Program-made: the position numbers and the translations under genes | The notes under the pieces: generated by a model | Told to the model about the DNA's origin: nothing | What the model saw: the letters and a program-made list of their open reading frames with translations, nothing else | Database searches by the model: none | Assembly: GCF_005153485.1 (NCBI RefSeq) | Contig: NZ_CP039740.1 | Coordinates: forward strand, 4,157,001-4,221,000 | Direction of reading: 5' to 3' | Length of the DNA stretch: 64,000 bases | From: Pseudolabrys sp. FHR47 | GTDB lineage: Bacteria > Pseudomonadota > Alphaproteobacteria > Rhizobiales > Xanthobacteraceae | Part shown: piece by piece, positions 61,164-64,000 of the stretch | How positions within the stretch are numbered: position 1 is the stretch's first letter | Layout of the letters: each line of letters opens with the position of its first letter

Positions 61164-64000
61164 ATGAGCGTCTCCTCGCCCTTCATCCATCGGCCCATTG
61201 CCACTTCGCTGCTTGGCGTCGCGGTGATGCTGGGCGGCGCCCTCGGTTACTGGTGGCTGCCGGTGTCGGCGCTGCCGCAGGTCGATTTCCCGACAGTGCA
61301 GGTGACGACGCAACTGCCGGGCGCCAATCCGGACACGGTGGCCTCGCTGGTGACGGCCCCGCTCGAACGCTCCTTCGGCCAGATCCAGGCGCTGCAGACG
61401 ATGACGTCGTCATCGTCGTTCGGCATCAGTCAGGTCACCTTGCAATTCGATCTCAACCGCGACATCGACTCGGCCGCGCAAGACGTTCAATCGGCAATCA
61501 ACGCCGCGGGCTCGACGCTGCCGAAGAACCTGCCCTATCCGCCGGTCTATTCGAAGGTGAACCCGGCCGACACGCCAATCATCACTTTGGCGATAACCTC
61601 CGACAACATCGCACTGCGCGAACTCTCCGACATGGCCAACACCATCATGGCGCCGCGCCTGTCGGAGGTGTCGGGTGTCGGTCGCGTCTCCGTGCAGGGC
61701 GGCATCAAGCCGGCGGTGCGCATCCAGGCCGATCTGTCGCGGCTGGCCGCTTATGGCATTGCGCTTGAGGACCTGCGCAGTGCCATCGTCAGCGCCAATG
61801 TGTCGGGCGCCAAGGGCGCGCTCGACGGCGCGCAGCAGTCCTACACCATCGCTGCCAACGACCAACTTGCCAACGCCAGCGCGTACCGGAACATCACGGT
61901 CGCCTACCGCAACAACGCACCGGTGCTGCTGTCGGACATCGCCGATGTCGTCGACGGGCTGGAGAACAACCAGGTCGGCGCCACATATCAAGGCAAGCCG
62001 GCTATCGTCATCGACGTACAGCGCCAGCCCGGCGCCAACGTGATCGACACGGTCAAGCGTTTGCGCGCCGAACTGCCGCGGCTGCAGCGCACCTTGCCGG
62101 CCGGCGCCAAGCTCACCGTCGTCACCGACCGCACCGACACCATCCGCGCCTCGATCTACGATGTCCAGTTCACGCTGGTGCTGTCGGTCGCACTGGTCGT
62201 GCTGGTTGTGCTGATCTTCCTGCGCACCATTCGCGCCACCGTGATTGCCGGTGTCGCGCTGCCTTTGTCGCTGATCGCCACCTTCGGTGTCATGTATTTC
62301 GCGGGCTTCTCGCTCGACAACCTGTCGCTGATGGCGCTGACCATCGGCACAGGCTTCGTGGTCGACGACGCCATCGTTATGATCGAGAACATCGTCCGCC
62401 ACATCGAGAACGGGGAGCACCCGCTGGCGGCGGCGCTGAAGGGCGCCAAGGAAATCGGCTTCACCATCATTTCGCTGACCTTGTCGCTGATCGCGGTGTT
62501 CATCCCGCTGCTGTTCATGACCGGCCTCGTCGGCCTCATGTTCCGGGAGTTCGCGCTGACGCTGACCATCGCGGTGGTCGCGTCCGCCATCGTGTCACTG
62601 ACGCTGACGCCGATGATGTGCGCCAAGCTGCTGCGCCGCGAGGAAGACGGCGAGCGGAAGGCTGGCCTCGGCCGCCGGCTGTCGCAGCGCTTCGAGGAAT
62701 GGACCGACCGCACCATCGAGACCTATCGCATCAGCCTCGAGTGGGTGCTGCGGCGCCAGCGCGCCACTCTGCTCGCGACCTTCGCGACGCTCGCCGTCAC
62801 GGTCGCGCTTTATGTCGTGATGCCCAAAGGCTTCCTGCCGATCCAGGACACCGGACAGATCACCGCCGTGACCGAGGCCGGCACCGACGTGTCCTTCGCC
62901 GAGATGCAGCGTCGACAGGCCGAGATCGAGAATGTCATGCGCGCCGATCCCGACGTTGCCAGCGTCGTCTCGGTGATCGGCGTATCGCCGCTCAATGCCA
63001 CGCCCAATGCCGGCCGCATCGCCATCACGCTGAAGCCGCGCAGCGAGCGCGACAATCTGGTGAGCGCGATTGTCGATCGGCTGAAGGAGAAGGTCGCCGG
63101 CATTCCCGGCATGACGGTCTATTTCCAGGCGACGCAGGACATCCAGATTTCGACGCGGTCGAGCCGCGCCCAGTATCAGTACACCCTGACCGGCAGCGAC
63201 GCCGCGGAGGTGGTGGCCTGGGGCGACCGGCTAACGCGGCGGCTGCGCAGCGATCCGGCGATGCGCGAGGTCGCCTCCGAGGCGCAGGAGGGCGGGCCGC
63301 GCATCATGGTCAATGTCGATCGCGACAAGGCCGGCCGCCTCGGCGTGTCGATGCAGAGCGTCACCGACACCCTGTACGACGCCTTCGGCCAGCGGCAGAT
63401 CTCGACCATCTACGGCCAGGCCAATCAGTACCGCGTCATCCTGGAGGCGCAACCGCGCTACCAGCAGGATCCGACCGCGCTGTCGAAGATTTATGTCACT
63501 GGGGCGACCACCTCGACCGGCACCGCCGCGACCGCCGGCAACACTGCAACCGGCACGACCAACACCAATACATCGGCGACGCCAAACAGTGTCACCAGTT
63601 CCAATCAAGTGCCGCTCGCGGCCTTTGCGCGCTTCGAATACACCGCCGCGCCCCTCGCTATCGCGCATCAGGAGCAGTTCCCATCGGTAACGATCAGCTT
63701 CGATCTGGCACCCGGCTACGCGCTGTCCGACGCGGTGAAGTTGATCACCAGCGCCGAGCGCGAACTCGGTATGCCGTCGTCGGTGACCGGCAGCTATTCC
63801 GGCGACGCCGCCGAATTCGCCAAATCCCTGGAGGGTGAACCCTATCTTATCCTCGCCGCCGTGATCGCCATCTATATCGTGCTCGGCGTGCTGTACGAGA
63901 GCTTCATCCATCCGCTGACGATTCTTTCGACCTTGCCGTCGGCCGGCGTCGGCGCGCTGCTGGCGCTGATGCTGACCGGCTACGATCTTTCCATCATCGC
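61164..64000 (+). CDS. RND efflux pump, HAE/MdtB-MdtC type, C-terminally cut by the window
   Basis: An inner-membrane proton-driven drug exporter; 945 codons are visible and the end is outside. It starts MSVSSPFIHRPIATSLLGVAV. Helix 4 carries the proton-relay pair D401-D402 in GFVVDDAIVMIEN, which marks drug-type pumps and not the metal (HME) type. ALKGAKEIGFTIISLTLSLI and VSLTLTPMMCAKLL closely follow MdtB/MdtC. A Thr/Asn/Ala-rich insertion of about 35 residues (near 780-815) in the second periplasmic loop is unusual. The pump is separated from its adaptor gene by a repeat element but has no visible promoter of its own. Confidence 0.95.
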   Translation, partial: MSVSSPFIHRPIATSLLGVAVMLGGALGYWWLPVSALPQVDFPTVQVTTQLPGANPDTVASLVTAPLERSFGQIQALQTMTSSSSFGISQVTLQFDLNRDIDSAAQDVQSAINAAGSTLPKNLPYPPVYSKVNPADTPIITLAITSDNIALRELSDMANTIMAPRLSEVSGVGRVSVQGGIKPAVRIQADLSRLAAYGIALEDLRSAIVSANVSGAKGALDGAQQSYTIAANDQLANASAYRNITVAYRNNAPVLLSDIADVVDGLENNQVGATYQGKPAIVIDVQRQPGANVIDTVKRLRAELPRLQRTLPAGAKLTVVTDRTDTIRASIYDVQFTLVLSVALVVLVVLIFLRTIRATVIAGVALPLSLIATFGVMYFAGFSLDNLSLMALTIGTGFVVDDAIVMIENIVRHIENGEHPLAAALKGAKEIGFTIISLTLSLIAVFIPLLFMTGLVGLMFREFALTLTIAVVASAIVSLTLTPMMCAKLLRREEDGERKAGLGRRLSQRFEEWTDRTIETYRISLEWVLRRQRATLLATFATLAVTVALYVVMPKGFLPIQDTGQITAVTEAGTDVSFAEMQRRQAEIENVMRADPDVASVVSVIGVSPLNATPNAGRIAITLKPRSERDNLVSAIVDRLKEKVAGIPGMTVYFQATQDIQISTRSSRAQYQYTLTGSDAAEVVAWGDRLTRRLRSDPAMREVASEAQEGGPRIMVNVDRDKAGRLGVSMQSVTDTLYDAFGQRQISTIYGQANQYRVILEAQPRYQQDPTALSKIYVTGATTSTGTAATAGNTATGTTNTNTSATPNSVTSSNQVPLAAFARFEYTAAPLAIAHQEQFPSVTISFDLAPGYALSDAVKLITSAERELGMPSSVTGSYSGDAAEFAKSLEGEPYLILAAVIAIYIVLGVLYESFIHPLTILSTLPSAGVGALLALMLTGYDLSII

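Overview
The window is about 65 percent G+C and reads as chromosomal DNA of an alphaproteobacterium, most likely of the order Hyphomicrobiales (Rhizobiales), near Bradyrhizobium, Rhodopseudomonas or Pseudolabrys. The evidence is a class I lysyl-tRNA synthetase, three genes of the ethylmalonyl-CoA pathway, a divergent putA/Lrp pair, GluQRS, and the kind of short palindromic intergenic repeats common in this order. I see no insertion sequence, prophage, integrase or CRISPR array. Genes are densely packed and almost all belong to recognisable families.

Layout. 1-4 kb: ligase-associated DNA repair module (helicase, metallo-beta-lactamase-fold exonuclease, ATP-dependent ligase) with a TPR-methyltransferase translationally coupled to the helicase. 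4-13.4 kb: MATE transporter (apparent frameshift), pyrD, an S24 regulator, alpha-carbonic anhydrase, lysK, a flavoprotein, a solute-binding protein and a tiny 25-codon gene with an extraordinary ribosome binding site. 13.4-23 kb: mcd, ccr and ecm of the ethylmalonyl-CoA pathway, interleaved with a chemotaxis receptor, a YihY-family protein and a GT87 protein. 23-29.1 kb: a HigB/HigA-like toxin-antitoxin pair, a hybrid histidine kinase, gluQ, an AlkA-type glycosylase, an esterase, an HNH protein, dsbB and tRNA-Leu(CAA). 29.3-37.4 kb: small envelope proteins, an SAF-domain oxidoreductase, a YqaA-type membrane protein, a stand-alone HisE, and putA with its Lrp regulator. 37.5-42.5 kb: an ABC importer with a LysR gene and an SCPx-type thiolase. 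42.7-53.7 kb: a D,D-carboxypeptidase coupled to a His-rich CobW GTPase, fadD, a DUF924 protein, a DapA-like aldolase, a polysaccharide flippase, an acyl-CoA synthetase, a CAP lipoprotein and a PAS chemotaxis receptor. 53.8-64 kb: an L,D-transpeptidase, a flavin monooxygenase, then an ECF sigma factor, a small one-helix membrane protein, a membrane-anchored periplasmic sensor-like protein and a tripartite RND efflux system whose pump runs off the window edge.

How the genes work together. Mcd, Ccr and Ecm carry out consecutive chemistry in acetyl-CoA assimilation, and the leader of each has a TGC-N3-GCA dyad, suggesting one regulator. FadD, the thiolase and the acyl-CoA synthetase would feed acyl- and acetyl-CoA into it. 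The ECF-to-RND block resembles the cnrYXH-cnrCBA arrangement but carries a drug-type pump and a sensor without visible metal ligands. The most unusual item is the 25-codon gene at 11.7 kb, whose leader can pair with 18 nucleotides of the 16S rRNA 3-prime tail. Two genes (4290-5608 and 29312-29604) appear frameshifted at G- or C-rich runs, so base-level errors in the assembly should be considered.
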